A stretch of DNA of 64,000 bases from Haliotis asinina (GCF_037392515.1 NC_090295.1:21840001-21904000), one strand, 5' to 3'. Counted from the first letter of the stretch, positions 35,566-46,075 are shown. Translations and numbers: made by a program. The notes: a model not told the origin generated them from the sequence alone.

Positions 35566-38500
35566 TGTGTGTGTGTGTGTGTGTGTGTAAGGGAGAGAAC
35601 ATCAGAGAGGGTGACAGAGAGAAAAGGGAAAGAGCCCGGCCGTAATGGCCAGACACTAACTCACGTGTTCCCAGTTGGCTTTTTTCACGGCTAGCCAGTT
35701 GTCTGCCCCTTTCACGGACATCTTTTTGGTATCTGCAGACACGTGGTTTTCAAACACCCAGCTCCATCCCTTGGTCTCCGCCTCCGTCCGGTACCTCCGC
35801 TTCTTCATTGAAAACTCCCTGGAAACAACCACGTCATGAATGAGTGAGTGAGCTTGTTTCTCAAATTTGAGATTGATGTACTTGATTATCTCATGCCCAG
35901 GTACCAGGATCAAAACTTACTCATGGAAACAAACAAGGAAACAAGTGAAAGTACCCGTGTTCCTTTATACTTTTCCAGGCGTCTTCACAAGGTATGCATT
36001 GCATTGTGGGTGAAATTCTAGGAAAGAATAAAGGAACACTTATACTTTCCTGTGTTTCCTTAGTTGTTTCTATGAGTATAATTCAAGTTTTGTCGTCATT
36101 TCGCCATATATGAAAGCTACATTTAAGTGTTTTAGTATATTTTGTGATTAACAAATTAAATGTTTTCTTTATGCTTAATCGGATTTAGTAGTTTTATGAT
36201 ATACACTTAACTGATATGTAATATTATCAAACTGATGATATCAATTAATAATGCTTTTTCTAATTATCTTCTGTTTCAACAGTGGAATATTCTGTTTAGT
36301 CTTTTAAACTGGACTTTCAATCATGAATCACATAAAAAACATGCACAACAGGTACAGCAAAACCTCGTTATCGTGAACACCATTAACCCGAGTATTGAGA
36401 TATTTCAAACCTATTCTCCGGTCTCACTCGCCTCACCACATAGTGTTTGGTTTTACCCCGTTGCAACTGTATCACCGCGGAGGAGACAAGAAATGAGCTT
36501 CACATAGTGTACCCTTATGGCGAATCGAACCCGGGCCTGACAAGCGAACGCTTTATCACGAGGCTACCCCACCTCTCCAAAATGAAAATTCACATAGAAA
36601 TGCCCGGTTACCTCGAATTTGAGGCACAATGACACAGACTTTCCTTGAAACTGGTTTCAAAAATACTTAAGCAACTACTTTCTTATTAACACTGTTAATT
36701 CTTTCCTTCAGTTCTAAATAGTTTCCAAATTTTGCTAGCCAATCGGGCTAGCTAGGCCTGAAAGTTACTTGTAAACAAAGTAGGCCACTTGCCCGAAAGT
36801 TGAATGTAGAAACTAAACAAAACATTCCAAAAATAGATGAGGATCAGATAATGTACGAGTTATATCATTAAGCTGATAATATGATGAACATTTGTATCAG
36901 GCTGTGATCTTGCATAATTTGAAAGTACGTTATAACTTACCAATTCGGAGAGAATGACACATTTACAAAACGACCCCATGAAAAACTTCACTAGCTATAG
37001 TTGGGCAAATGACTGTGGAGAATTACCGGCCCGACTCTATTTTACTAGCCACGTGTTAGCGGGCCAGTGGCTATTTCATACACTGAATGTCGTGTCGGTG
37101 GTGCGTCAGGACGTACCAGAAGTGGGCGTTGGTGACGGGGTACATATCCATGTAGTAGCTTTTTGTGTGCCCCACACGGAATGGATACTCCCCCGTCTCA
37201 GACTTGGGGTCGTTGATTCCCATCCAGAAATCCGTAGACTTGAACAGCTGCATTGGTGTTAAGTGGTTGTATGTAAGCATGACTGAAACAAAGGGAGACA
37301 ATCGTGTCATAACTGTAAACTTTAGGGTTGTGCACCTCACCACTTACTGGTGTTCTTTTGTTTCGTTTGACGTCAGTAACGTTTCAGGTTAGTTGGGAGA
37401 ACCTTGGACCAGACGAAGCTGTGATCTATATACGTGTGCAACGAGACATGCAAATGATATTAATGACATATGCCATGAACAATTTAAGCTCCCAAACCTG
37501 ACCATCGGATCAACGAGAACCTGTTGTGACATAGATCTTGGGTCAGTACCCTAAAACAGACATTCATTACAACGAAAAATAATGCACAGCAGAACCAAAA
37601 AAGGGCCTGAACTCAGAAACTCGGTCGCACAGGCAAAGTTCACGTCACGTAAAGGTGAAACATTGCAGAAGTAGTGAGTGAGTGAGTTTAGTTTTACACC
37701 GATTTTTAGCAATATTCCAGCAATATCACGGCGGGGGACACCAGAAAATGGGCTTCACCCATTGCACCCATGTGGGGAATCGAACCCGGGCCTTCTGCGT
37801 GACAAGCGAACGTAGTAACCACTAGGCTACCCCACCGCCCCCATTGCAGAAGTAACCTTAAACTTCACGTCACACCCACTGAGAGGTGGTAGGGTAGATA
37901 ATGTGGTTAAAGCATTCAGTCGTCACGTTCGATTTCCTATATGGTTACAATGTGCGATGCATTATTCTGGTGTCCCCCGCTGTGATATTACTGGAATATT
38001 GCTAAAAGCGACGTAAAACAATGCTCACTCACTCACTTACTCACAGAGCGTAAATCAACATTCACACCGGCTTGGTCTCCACGTTCGCTTGTATGTCTAC
38101 ACGGCAATCAATGCACTTTAACGTGATCCTTTCAATTGTGAACATAAATACATAAATATGCGACCATAAAATGATTGATTCAAGTGCTGTAAAATCAAAT
38201 ACACAAACATACCCTGAACGCTTGGTACAGCTGTACAGCATACGGGTACACGTGTTTTCATATATTCATTTTGACCCTATGCATTACAGCATTGTATCTC
38301 ATAACGGTAAACTGATTGTTTACTAATAAATTTAATGTCTTATTGTTTTCTTATTTTTACATGCTGATAAGTGAACGTGTCATATATCCATCAAAACAAA
38401 GGTGTTTCCGTTTAGTTGTTCTATGATTAGATTAAAACCCAAAACTAAAAGTCCAAACATCATGATTAAAATGATAAATAAATAACATGATAGTATCACA

Positions 38501-38775
38501 GTGATGGTTAATGTAGACATTTGAACACAGTGTACACGTAGAGTACGGTATATTGCGTTCGTGGGGAATTAGTAAACGGAAATACAATTTAACTCTTTAC
38601 AGTACGCTGTAGCAGTCCCTGTGGCGTGTTATTGTAATAGATAAACATAATTATACTTACTGCGTTTAACATTGACGTCTTTCGGGTGAACATCCTCTCC
38701 ATTTATTTTAAAGCATCCCAAAAATACCAAAATAACTGACAGCCACTTCTTCAGTATCCCCATCGTGGTAGCCAT
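30846..38775 (-). CDS. SUMF2: SUMF2-like (inactive-type formylglycine-generating enzyme family) protein, complete
   Basis: Eight minus-strand exons: 38775-38661, 37282-37117, 35818-35665, 35407-35257, 34491-34430, 33623-33539, 32635-32473 and 30999-30846. They sum to 1050 nt (349 aa plus TAG) with matching phases and GT/AG borders. Residues 1-26 form a signal peptide. The FGE-sulfatase domain follows: FWMGINDP near 60, [75 protein letters not shown] and SSNVGFRCA. Active FGE (SUMF1) uses a Cys pair after GGSYM to oxidise sulfatase cysteines to formylglycine. Here those positions are Asp284 and Asp289, as expected of a SUMF2/pFGE-type paralogue that binds sulfatases or FGE without catalysis. 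The protein ends in RDEL, a KDEL-type ER retrieval signal. Some stretches (HPEGPDS) look more SUMF1-like, so the exact orthology is inferred. Confidence 0.88.
31250..31392 (+). repeat. SINE family B, forward, internally shortened
   Basis: GGGACTGGGTGGTCAAGCTC, GCTGACTTGCC, GATCTATGCTTATACTGG, then the intact tail ATTGCTGGAATATTGCTGAG and ACTCACTC. Confidence 0.8.
31515..31660 (+). repeat. SINE family A, forward, with an inverted tail piece in front
   Basis: 31515-31543 reads TGAGTGACTTTAGTTTTACG, the reverse of the family tail. It is followed directly by a forward 3' half (GATGGGTACAGTGTGTGAAG, ATTTCTGGTGTCC, AAAGCGGCGTTAAACC). The same arrangement occurs at 61718-61908. Confidence 0.65.
32664..32865 (+). 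repeat. 29-bp minisatellite
   Basis: CATTTTGCAACATAGGAACA-type units start at 32710, 32739, 32768, 32797 and 32826, exactly 29 bp apart. A related unit lies at 32664 and a decayed one after 32850. Confidence 0.9.
33027..33150 (-). repeat. SINE family A, reverse, partial
   Basis: TGTGAGTGAGTGAGTAGTTT, ATATTACAGCAATATCACGC, CTATGCACCCATGAGGGGAA, TCGAACCAGG. The tRNA head beyond the B box is lost. Confidence 0.8.
33718..33880 (+). repeat. Chimeric SINE: family B head joined to family A body
   Basis: 33720-33768 reads like a B head (AGATCTGAGTCAGATATGGT, GCTCATGCTTGTTGTAAGA). At 33769 it switches without a gap to family A at its B box (CCGGGGTTCGACTCCCCACA), then the A body and CTCACTCAC tail. 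Confidence 0.75.
34083..34360 (+). repeat. SINE family B, forward, full length, CAAC-tailed
   Basis: Complete B element from CAGTGAAGGTCCGGTGGTAG through GTAAGAGGCGACTAACGGGA and GACTTGGTTGACACATGTC to GGAATATTGCTGAGTGTGGC, then GTTAAACAACCAACC repeats. Confidence 0.92.
34740..34862 (-). repeat. SINE family A, reverse, diverged
   Basis: GACACCAGAAATGGGCTCCA, CCATGTGGAGAATCGGATCC and GAACGCTCTAACCACGGG match the reverse A consensus. Confidence 0.65.
34984..35085 (+). repeat. SINE family B head, forward, truncated
   Basis: CCGTGAAGATTTGGGTTATA, GTAACCCATGCTTCTTGTAA, GGATCGGGTGGTCAGGCTCG, CTGACTTGGCTGACAG; the 3' half is missing and a family A copy begins 20 bp on. Confidence 0.8.
35105..35213 (+). 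repeat. SINE family A, forward, internally deleted
   Basis: GTATAGCCCAGTGGTTAAAG box A region, then ATAATGTGTGAAGTC (the B-box segment is deleted), CCCCGCCGTGA and AAAACTCACTCAT. Confidence 0.75.
35509..35588 (+). repeat. Compound GA/GT microsatellite
   Basis: GTGA units, then about 21 GA units, then about 13 GT units, inside a 257-bp intron of the SUMF2-like gene. Confidence 0.95.
35919..36077. mobile_element. MITE family M4, copy 1
   Basis: ACTCATGGAAACAAACAAGG plus AAACAAGTGAAAGTAC on the left; AGGAACACTTATACTTTCCT plus GTTGTTTCTATGAGT on the right. The arms are about 50 bp in a 159-bp element. A homologue of the same length class lies at 44711-44869. Confidence 0.75.
36435..36577 (-). 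repeat. SINE family A, reverse
   Basis: GTTTGGTTTTACCCCGTTGC, GAGCTTCACATAGTGTACCC, CGAATCGAACCCGGGCC, CGAACGCTTTATCACGAGGC, TACCCCACC. Confidence 0.85.
37673..37844 (-). repeat. SINE family A, reverse, full length (reference copy)
   Basis: Read on the minus strand: GGGGTAGCCTAGTGGTTACT box A region; GCCCGGGTTCGATTCCCC with an intact B box; ATGGGTGCAATGGGTGAAGC; CCCCGCCGTGATATTGCTGG; a tail ending in CTCACTCACTCACT. Internal pol III A and B boxes mark a tRNA-derived SINE. Confidence 0.93.
37884..38045 (+). repeat. SINE family A, forward
   Basis: GGTAGGGTAGATAATGTGGT, TTCGATTTCCTATATGG, GGTGTCCCCCGCTGTGATAT, GGAATATTGCTAAAAGCGAC, then CTCACTCACTCACTTACTCA. Confidence 0.85.
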
Positions 38776-39532
38776 GTTTAAGCAACGTCATGGGCAGTTA
38801 TTGACGCTTGCTGTGCTGCACCATATGTGACCACGACTTCGAAACAGCTGGCAAAAACTCCTCGCCGTGTGCTAAGGGTGCGCTTTTGTGTGAAACTACA
38901 ATTCAAAGCTAATACACTAGCGCTGTTATTAATTTTCAATAGCATGCAGAATTTTGGAGCGTTCGCTTGAATCGTTTTCGTAAAGGAATGCAAAGTCGCA
39001 AATGGTCACATTTCTGTTTGTTGACCCTATCTATGCGTTTTAGTCAACTTCAGTTGAAATCCAGTGAATGTAATAATTCTCACTTGCTGTTGTGTGTGAT
39101 TTTTGTTCACCTCGAGAACATAGTTTCTAGCCCGAGAGTGTGTCGCTGAAACGCAGCCATTAGCATTTAAACCGAGCTGTCGACAAAGCCAACCGTCAAA
39201 CGTGGCATTAGCAGATGTACAGTGCATCGCCCATTCATCGACGTTGACTGTACATCTTGTGTTTTCATTGTATTAAAACTCCCTGCGGTTATATTTATCT
39301 TCTTAAATTGTTCTACTCTTGCTTTATACGTATCAGAAACATTATTTTTTTGTTATTTTAAAAGAGCTTTTTTCGCCACAATTAAGCTGCTCAAGAATCA
39401 TTATAAAGGCCTGTAAATTATCGCGTCCCAACCAAACTAGTGGTTGATATCAGGAGCATGCTGTCTAGATACGAGAACACGTGATCACCGACTACCCGCG
39501 AAATTGGTCGTTGAATGTCATTACTTACAATT

Positions 39533-39667
39533 TCAGCAACCCATGTCGTATATCGCAGTTGCAAAGATCTGAGCTCACGATGTTCATCACTGGATTGTCT
39601 GGTCCAGACTCGATTATTTACACACTGTCGCCATATTTTTCTGGGCGCCGCGTTAAACAAACAAACT
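39533..39667 (+). repeat. SINE family B, forward, partial, CAAA-tailed
   Basis: TTTCAGCAACCCATGTCG, then a jump to TTCATCACTGGATTGTCTGG and TCCAGACTCGATTATTTACA, ending GCCGCGTTAAACAAACAAAC. Confidence 0.8.
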
Positions 39668-39751
39668 AGACACAATGAATCCATGAATCCACGTGCTTGT
39701 CATGAAAGCTTTGAAAACGTAAACAACTGTATCTTATCCATGATGATAAAT

Positions 39752-39998
39752 GACCCGTGAAGGTCCGGGGTAAAATTGCTCTTCAGCAACCCATGCTCGC
39801 AATAAAAGACGACTGTGTTTGTAAGAGATCGGGTGGTCAGGATCGCTGACTTGGTTGACACATGTCATCGGTTCCCAGTTGCGTAGATCGGTGTTCATGC
39901 TGTTGACCACTGGATTGACTGGACTCGATTATTTACAAACTGCCGCCATAGAGCCGGAATATTGCTGAGTGCGGCGTAAAACTCAACTTACTCACTCA
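39752..39998 (+). repeat. SINE family B, forward, near full length
   Basis: ACCCGTGAAGGTCCGGGGTA, CTTCAGCAACCCATGCTCGC, GACTTGGTTGACACATGTCA, GGAATATTGCTGAGTGCGGC and a tail reaching TTACTCACTC. Confidence 0.92.
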
Positions 39999-40084
39999 TG
40001 ATAAATAGAATTCGATGCGATTTCAAGATCTTGAGAGAATATTTGTGCCAGAGGATATTTCTGTCCCAAAACTGAGAATTGTGC

Positions 40085-40200
40085 ATGGTGTGATCGATGT
40101 TCATGATGTCAGTCACTGGAGTGTCTGGGTTAGACTCGATTAATTGTAGACAACAGTCATAGAGCTGGAGTGCGTATTTGCGGTGTCAAACAAACAAACA
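40085..40200 (+). repeat. SINE family B 3' half, diverged
   Basis: GATCGATGTTCATGATGTCA, CACTGGAGTGTCTGGG, AGACTCGATTAATTGTAGAC, ending GGTGTCAAACAAACAAAC. Confidence 0.7.
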
Positions 40201-40566
40201 TATATTGTTTACAAATACCTCTACCCTAGGAGCGAATGCAGGTTTTTGTGGAGAATGATCTACCCCATTCTTAAGCAAACTTGAAAATGCAAAAAGAACA
40301 AGTGTGAAAAAACGTTTTGATATGGAGTCGAACCACCAACGTCAATCATTTTTGAAGATCAAGCCGGAAACTAATTTCGCAACAGTTACCTCCCTTTATT
40401 TACGGAAATTACCGATGTATTATTTTTTTGGAGTCTGAAAAGTAATTAGGCTTTTTGGAAGAAAAATGCTTTAAAACAAATTCAAAAGGCGATAATTTCA
40501 GTGGTATTAAATATTAATACTTTTTGATCCTCCGTACAAGTACGCGGGAGAGCCAGTGAATCTTAA

Positions 40567-40576
40567 GCGCGCCAAA
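40567..40576 (-). promoter_or_regulatory. E2F-type site upstream of PCLAF
   Basis: GCGCGCCAAA on the plus strand is TTTGGCGCGC on the minus strand, an exact match to the TTTSSCGC E2F core. It lies 58 bp upstream of the PCLAF start codon. Vertebrate PCLAF is a cell-cycle gene under E2F/DREAM control, so the placement fits. A TTCAAA at 40481-40486, which is a CHR-like core on the reverse strand, is less specific. Function is inferred. Confidence 0.6.
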
Positions 40577-40633
40577 TCTGTCGCTAGCAGCAGAGAGAGT
40601 TGATTGAGCGAAGCCGGGCAAATATTGTTAAAA

Positions 40634-43590
40634 ATGGTGCGAACAAAAGCTGATGGAGGTTGTGCAGCTTCAAGGAAAGGTAAACATGTTTTTATTACAT
40701 CACAGTATCAGTTACTCGCATAATTGCTCACATGTTGATGTTCAACCATCTCAACAGGTGGATACTATCGCCATAGCCAATCTCTCATTTTGACGCTTTG
40801 TGCTGCAGAATATTGAGAGAGGGAATTTTATTTAGAGTTGTTATGACACAAAACGGTGTTATTAGTCGACCGCCAGTGAATTTTTTTATTCTCTTTGTTA
40901 TTTTACTTGTAATCTGCCTGTCAAAGACCTAGTTGTAGCCATTAAGTGCATAACATAGGTAGCCAAATTATGGAATTCTGCATTGACATGATTTTGGGGT
41001 ATCACGTTTGGTAATTTTGAACACCTGTTTTGAAGTATTTCAGTGCCTTATGGTATTATTGTATACTAACCATGTTCACAAATGAAGTTGTTTATTGTGT
41101 ATTAATTCTAATTCAAATTATGTTGTTAACTCAGTTGTTGCTGCACGGGCCCCAAGGAAGAGTCTCGGAAGCTCGGCGGCAGGGTGCAGTAGTGCCGCTT
41201 CACCGAAGTCAGGTAAGAAAAAAATACAATATGGAGAGATTTCGTCCCGCAATCACAACTTCATATTTTGGCGGCTCCACCCATAAGCCCAGGGGATTAT
41301 TTCAACACTGAAATAGATTAGATCGATTGTGTGGATTTTTTTAAAATACCTATTCTGGTTTATTGAATGTATAATTAGGGTGAGGTGTGCATGTCCGTTG
41401 TAATTTTGGTTTTTTAAGTGGATGGGAGTGGACAGAACTCTTACCACTATTTCCAGAACTCTTGTTTCTTTAAACTCTGTTTGTTTATGTTGAAATATCA
41501 ACTGTGTTCCATAGGTAAAGCAAAGTATGCTGGAGGCAACCCAGTTTGTCAGCGACCGATTCCTGACTGGCAGAAAGGGATTGGTGGATTTTTGAACAAA
41601 GGCAAAGAAAATGTTGACAGTCAATCGAGCTCGAGTAGTGCCAGCAACAGTGATGAGATTGAAGTGCTAGAGTTAGACTCAGGAGCTGGGTAAGTCGGCA
41701 ATTACTTCTTAGTTTATGAATGATACAGATGAGAGGCAGTGGTCATTAATTTAAAGTGAAGAAGGAAACTGAAACTTAATGCATTTGAATTTGTCTTATC
41801 AATTGAAGTCAGATGTAAGTCACTGGTGTTGGAGATAGTCTTAAACCTGTATAATTAACATTAAAATAACAAGTAACATTTGATTTGGTTGAAAAAATAT
41901 TGACCATGTCTGCTTCCGAGTGAAATGGTAAAGCCAAGTCACGATATGTGATATGCAACCTAACCTAACACCTTGTCTGCGTTTATATGGATAAAAGATT
42001 TCTTGTCCAAAACTGTGTTTCACAGGAGATACTGCTGGTGTGAGATCAGACAATATCTCCAGTGTTGCAGCAATAAGATTACCTATTCTCCATTAAATTT
42101 CATTAAGTACTCAAACCAAGCAGAAAAAAAATCGCAGTTTGTTTGACTTTTGTTTGTAAGGTTTTTACTTTTGTGAAATTTGACCGACAAAAACTGCTGG
42201 AGGTTGGAGTGTTTAAAGAAATATCAACTGTTTAAAAAAAATGATCAACTTGTACCAATTGAAAGAACCCTGCTATTTTGTATCACATATCGCAAGAAAA
42301 CTCACTGTTGATGTGTTCTAATTTGCTTTGTCTTATTTTGACATATTTGTCCCACAGACTGTTTAAAGGCTCAATCACACTTTTTACCAGTATTTTTGGT
42401 CTCTAATGTATATATTGCGGCTTATGCACTCACTTCAGCTTCCTGTTGATACAACAAAATACTTATTATTCCTTACGACTTGTCTGAAATGGATAATTGA
42501 AGCTTTGAGGTGAACAGTCTCCAAACAGATATCACTTGCCATATAATGGAATGTAAGTGATTGCTCCATTCATTGGAAACTCTCACTCATGGTGCTGTCT
42601 GTTTGCCAAAGATCTATGAATCTTGCTTGAAATAAAAGTTTGGTTCGGTGGAGGGGGCAAGAGTCGATTTACTGCAACATTGCATTAATTCATAATTCAT
42701 GCAAACCTTTTTTAATTTCATATTCAGTGTAATATTAAAGATAGTGTTAAGTGAAATGCAATGATTGATTTTTGTAAAGGGTGGCTTGATAGTGTACCTT
42801 TAAATGCATGCAACTTTGCATGATTTAGTGTTTGAGAAATAGATGTGCTTTAGAGTTGTTTTGCACCAAAATTCAACATGTACAAAAAATTGTCTTGAAT
42901 AAATTTTACTAGTCTTTAAAATTTAAATTCTTCTCGAAACTGTGGTTCATAATTCAAGGTCGATCCAAGTCTTTTTGGATGCATCATTTCTTTAACATAG
43001 TTAAATGTCTATTTTTGTTAATACAACATTTGATGAACCTTGGCCCTTGGTTTGTAAGTAGGACTGCACAGTACACTGGTATATCGCTTTTTAAACGACA
43101 TATATTGCAGTATATTTCCTGATAACTGGTATATTGGATGAAGAACAAGTTTGTGTGAACCAGTTCATGGTTTAAGTTGAGATCTACTGACTTTCATTCA
43201 CAACTAATGATTTCCTTCGTTATTCTTTGACAAAACGACATACTGTAACTTGTATTAGAAAACATAACTATCCCTGACTGTGCAACCTAATTTTGAGATT
43301 GCTGTGATCAGAACCATGATGTGAATTGATGTAGCAAATAGAACTGACATGCACTATTAGTGTCACTTACTTTCAAAAACTTGCGTTAACAATATATTGG
43401 CTATACATATCACAGTGCGGATACCTGAATTGTAATATGTTGCAATACAGTTTATTTGCAAATGCACAGCCCTATTTGTTAGAGCCATGTCTTTCCTTGT
43501 TGTTTAACCAATTAATTTTTACCTCAAATCCTGTTTTAGATTTTGATGTCATTTGTTTTCCATTTCAGTGCATCAGGAAGCTGCGAGTAG
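40634..43590 (+). CDS. PCLAF: PCNA-associated factor (PCLAF / p15PAF), complete
   Basis: Four exons, 40634-40679, 41135-41212, 41515-41689 and 43569-43590, give 321 nt (106 aa; the human protein has 111). The N-terminus MVRTKAD and the block VVAARAPRK match human PCLAF closely. Lys15 and Lys24, the two mono-ubiquitinated lysines of the human protein, align. KYAGGNPVC is kept at residues 45-53. The PCNA-binding PIP box is QKGIGGFL (61-68), with Leu where human has Phe. A KEN degron lies at 72-74, implying APC/C turnover. A Ser-rich acidic tail follows (SSSSSAS...DEIEVLELD). The last exon adds only a few codons, and the human Lys-rich C-terminus is absent. The family binds the PCNA clamp and DNA at replication forks, and ubiquitinated PAF15 recruits DNMT1 and limits translesion polymerases. 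Start choice is fixed by the conserved MVRTKA. Confidence 0.93.
40680..41134 (+). other. First intron of PCLAF
   Basis: AT-rich, no recognisable repeat; GTAAAC donor and CTCAG acceptor. Confidence 0.8.
41690..43568 (+). other. Third intron of PCLAF
   Basis: 1.9 kb of AT-rich sequence with no SINE, MITE or tandem array that I can recognise. The preceding 41213-41514 intron is also plain. Confidence 0.75.
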
Positions 43591-44061
43591 GATCGGATCT
43601 CGCAAGAAACTGCAATATCCCAGCAACCCATCTGACAGGTGCACCAATCACCAATGTCTTGATTTGGGCAGATCTCGCAACTAACCGCAATACCCCTCAA
43701 CCAGCAGCCCAGAAGAGCAATGTACTGATCTCATGACCAGTGTACTGCTTGGGCACCACTGCCACTGTAAATAGAGGAATGAATGTGTGAGAGAGTTGTC
43801 CCTTGGCTATGAATCTCTTAAGATTGTCAGTTCAGTTAGGTTGCAGAAAGATTGTAGTAAGTGAATCTGGTGAATTTCCCACGTGGGTGTTTAATGGTTC
43901 ACTTTTTAGATTTAAAATATTGCTCCAGTTGAAAAGGGAACACAGTATGAAGTGCTTTTATGAGACTTGTCATTTGTAAATATTCACATATACATTTTCG
44001 TCATTGTGTGCACACGTTTGCAATTCTTTTTCATGTAGTGTTTTATATTTATCTACTGTGA

Positions 44062-44067
44062 AATAAA
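44062..44067 (+). other. PCLAF polyadenylation signal
   Basis: AATAAA in GAAATAAATG, 472 bp after the stop codon. It gives a 3'UTR of about 0.5 kb. A SINE starts about 35 bp later, consistent with the transcript end. Confidence 0.65.
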
Positions 44068-44099
44068 TGTTTTAAAAGCAAGAAGGTGTTGATTTTCTT

Positions 44100-44268
44100 T
44101 AGACCTGTGAAGACCTTGGTTAGAATTGGTCCTAAGTAACCTATGGTGTTCACAAGAGGTGACCAACTTGCTGATAGGGTTTACAAATGTCACATTCCAG
44201 CTGTGCTGGTCAGTGGGCTTGCTGTTGATCACTGGATTAACTGATACAGACGTGATTGTTTACAGATG
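44100..44268 (+). repeat. SINE family B, forward, diverged
   Basis: GACCTGTGAAGACCTTGGTT, AAGTAACCTATGGTGTTC, GTTGATCACTGGATTAACTG, GATTGTTTACAGATGC. The shared tail is lost where the next copy starts. Confidence 0.7.
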
Positions 44269-44462
44269 CTGCTTAGACTTCAGTAACCCATGCTTATAAG
44301 AGGTGATTTGCTGGGTTGTGTTACACTGACTTAGTTGATATGACATTGTATCCCAATTGTTCAGATGGATATTTGTGATGTTGATCACAGGATTGTCTGG
44401 CACAGAATAATTTAGTGCAATCATGTAGATGGAAAGTTGGCAAGTGCTGTGTTGAACAACAG
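44269..44462 (+). repeat. SINE family B, forward, second adjacent copy
   Basis: CTTCAGTAACCCATGCTTAT, TTGTATCCCAATTGTTCAGA, TTGATCACAGGATTGTCTGG, ending GTGTTGAACAACAGG. It is in direct head-to-tail order with 44100-44268. Confidence 0.7.
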
Positions 44463-44710
44463 GAAACATACTGAGGGTAAGTTTGAGATGAACTTTTACC
44501 ATAAGGAGCAGATGTTGGTTTATGTTAACAGTTGCAAGTTGATTGGAATTTATGCATAAGTCTCAAGACCGCTTTATTGCTGTGATGCATAAATGAAGTG
44601 CAAAGCAATTTAACTTGGTATTTGTTATCATTATTGATCACAAAAACTGATAGTTCAAACTTAAATATGAATTAGTTGTCCACAAATAGAAATAGATATT
44701 TTGATCACAT

Positions 44711-44869
44711 GCTCATGGGAACGAATATGGGAACACATTAAAGTACAAGAGTTCCTCTATTCGTTTACAAGTTTCTTTGCAAGGTTTGTATTGCATAGTG
44801 AGTGGAACTGTGGAAGTATATGAAGGAACACTTGTACTTTAATCTCTTCTCTTATTCCCTTCTATGAGT
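44711..44869. mobile_element. MITE family M4, copy 2
   Basis: GCTCATGGGAACGAATATGG on the left; AGGAACACTTGTACTTTAAT plus CCCTTCTATGAGT on the right. The central GCAAGGTTTGTATTGCATAG matches the middle of 35919-36077. Confidence 0.75.
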
Positions 44870-46075
44870 ATATATCCATAGATTACGAAATTCTTTTTGA
44901 ACATGTTTTTAAGTGTCCAATCAATACTTAAAATTATGCCTTCAGCGATAGTGTATTTTGATAATGTTTATGATGCACAGGTTACAGATGGTACATATTA
45001 CTCAGATAATTCTTAAAAATACGTGAATGATGGTGCTGTCAATCTTTTCAGCTAGCGCTATCTTATAACTTCCCATTTCAAATTGCTTATCGTTTGTCAT
45101 AGGATTCGTGGTACAAGGTGACAGAAGTGGGTACTCCCAAGCCCTATGAAAGGACTAAGGCCTAAAATTACACAGAACGTTGAATTGCCCTCCTACATAC
45201 AGTGTCACAGATGATCACATGTTCTCTGGAAATGATGCAGACGATTTCGGCAACAGATTTATCTTGCCTTAACTCTTGTTAATAGGATAGTCCATGGTGA
45301 AGTTAAAAACAGCGAAAAGACAATGCTAACATCGTGTGAGTAGATGAATGTTAAAAGGTTTTCTATTTCATTGGATGACACTGGTCCCAAACCGGTTTAA
45401 TCTGGTCAACCTCCGGGGCCAGAGATGCGACCTCAGTACAATCAAATGCTGATAACCCAACGAACGTTTTGACAAAGTGTTGCTGTTTCGTATCCCATAT
45501 GCTGATGAATGTTGCTGACCTGTCGCCTTAAACTAGGAAATTAATTCGAAAAAGAGTCAACTAAGTGGACAATTTTTAGGTAAGTCGACACTCCGACAGC
45601 AAATTAAATGTTCCTCAGGCACATTTTTTTCAGAAGTGACGAGGGCTGCAGGACTTTCTTTCTTAATTTTTGATAAAAAAAGTGACGAGAGGGAACACAT
45701 TTTCATTTTTTCTCTCTCGGAAACACAGCTTGGGAAGTTTAGCACGTGTTGATGAGCTGTAGATTCAGTCACACTCATTCTTACAGACACTCATTCTCAA
45801 TGTGGACAAATGGATGATCGTGACGGGGCAAAGTCAAAATTATCTGTTTTTAATGGCAATAAAAAATGTTGCTCGCATAAATAAAACTAAGACTGGTCAG
45901 TCCGCAGTCAACTATGCACGGAAACATACTTGGAACTGGAATAAAAGAGCACACAAAAAAATGAGAGAATACGAACTTTCCCACTTTTTAAACACAACTG
46001 TAAAATACTGTAAACGACATATCAGTCTCGTGATTGTGAACTGTGAAGTGAATGGGTTAACAAGTGAATGGAGTA

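Larger units (their letters stand above)
35819..37116 (-). other. Intron of the SUMF2-like gene
   Basis: It contains MITE M4 (35919-36077) and a reverse family A SINE (36435-36577). I recognise nothing else. Confidence 0.75.
37283..38660 (-). other. First intron of the SUMF2-like gene
   Basis: Two family A SINEs in opposite orientations (37673-37844 and 37884-38045), 40 bp apart, could fold on each other. The rest is unique. Confidence 0.75.
38776..40633. other. Divergent intergenic region between SUMF2-like and PCLAF
   Basis: 1.86 kb between the two start codons. It holds three family B SINEs (39533-39667, 39752-39998, 40085-40200) nearer the PCLAF side. The promoters of both genes should lie here; only the E2F-type site is recognisable. 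Confidence 0.65.

Noticed and set aside
43569-43736. Longer reading of the last PCLAF exon to 43736
   Set aside because: It needs a different phase from the 41689 donor. The phase-consistent reading stops at 43590. The repeated GATCTCGCAA text here is then 3'UTR.
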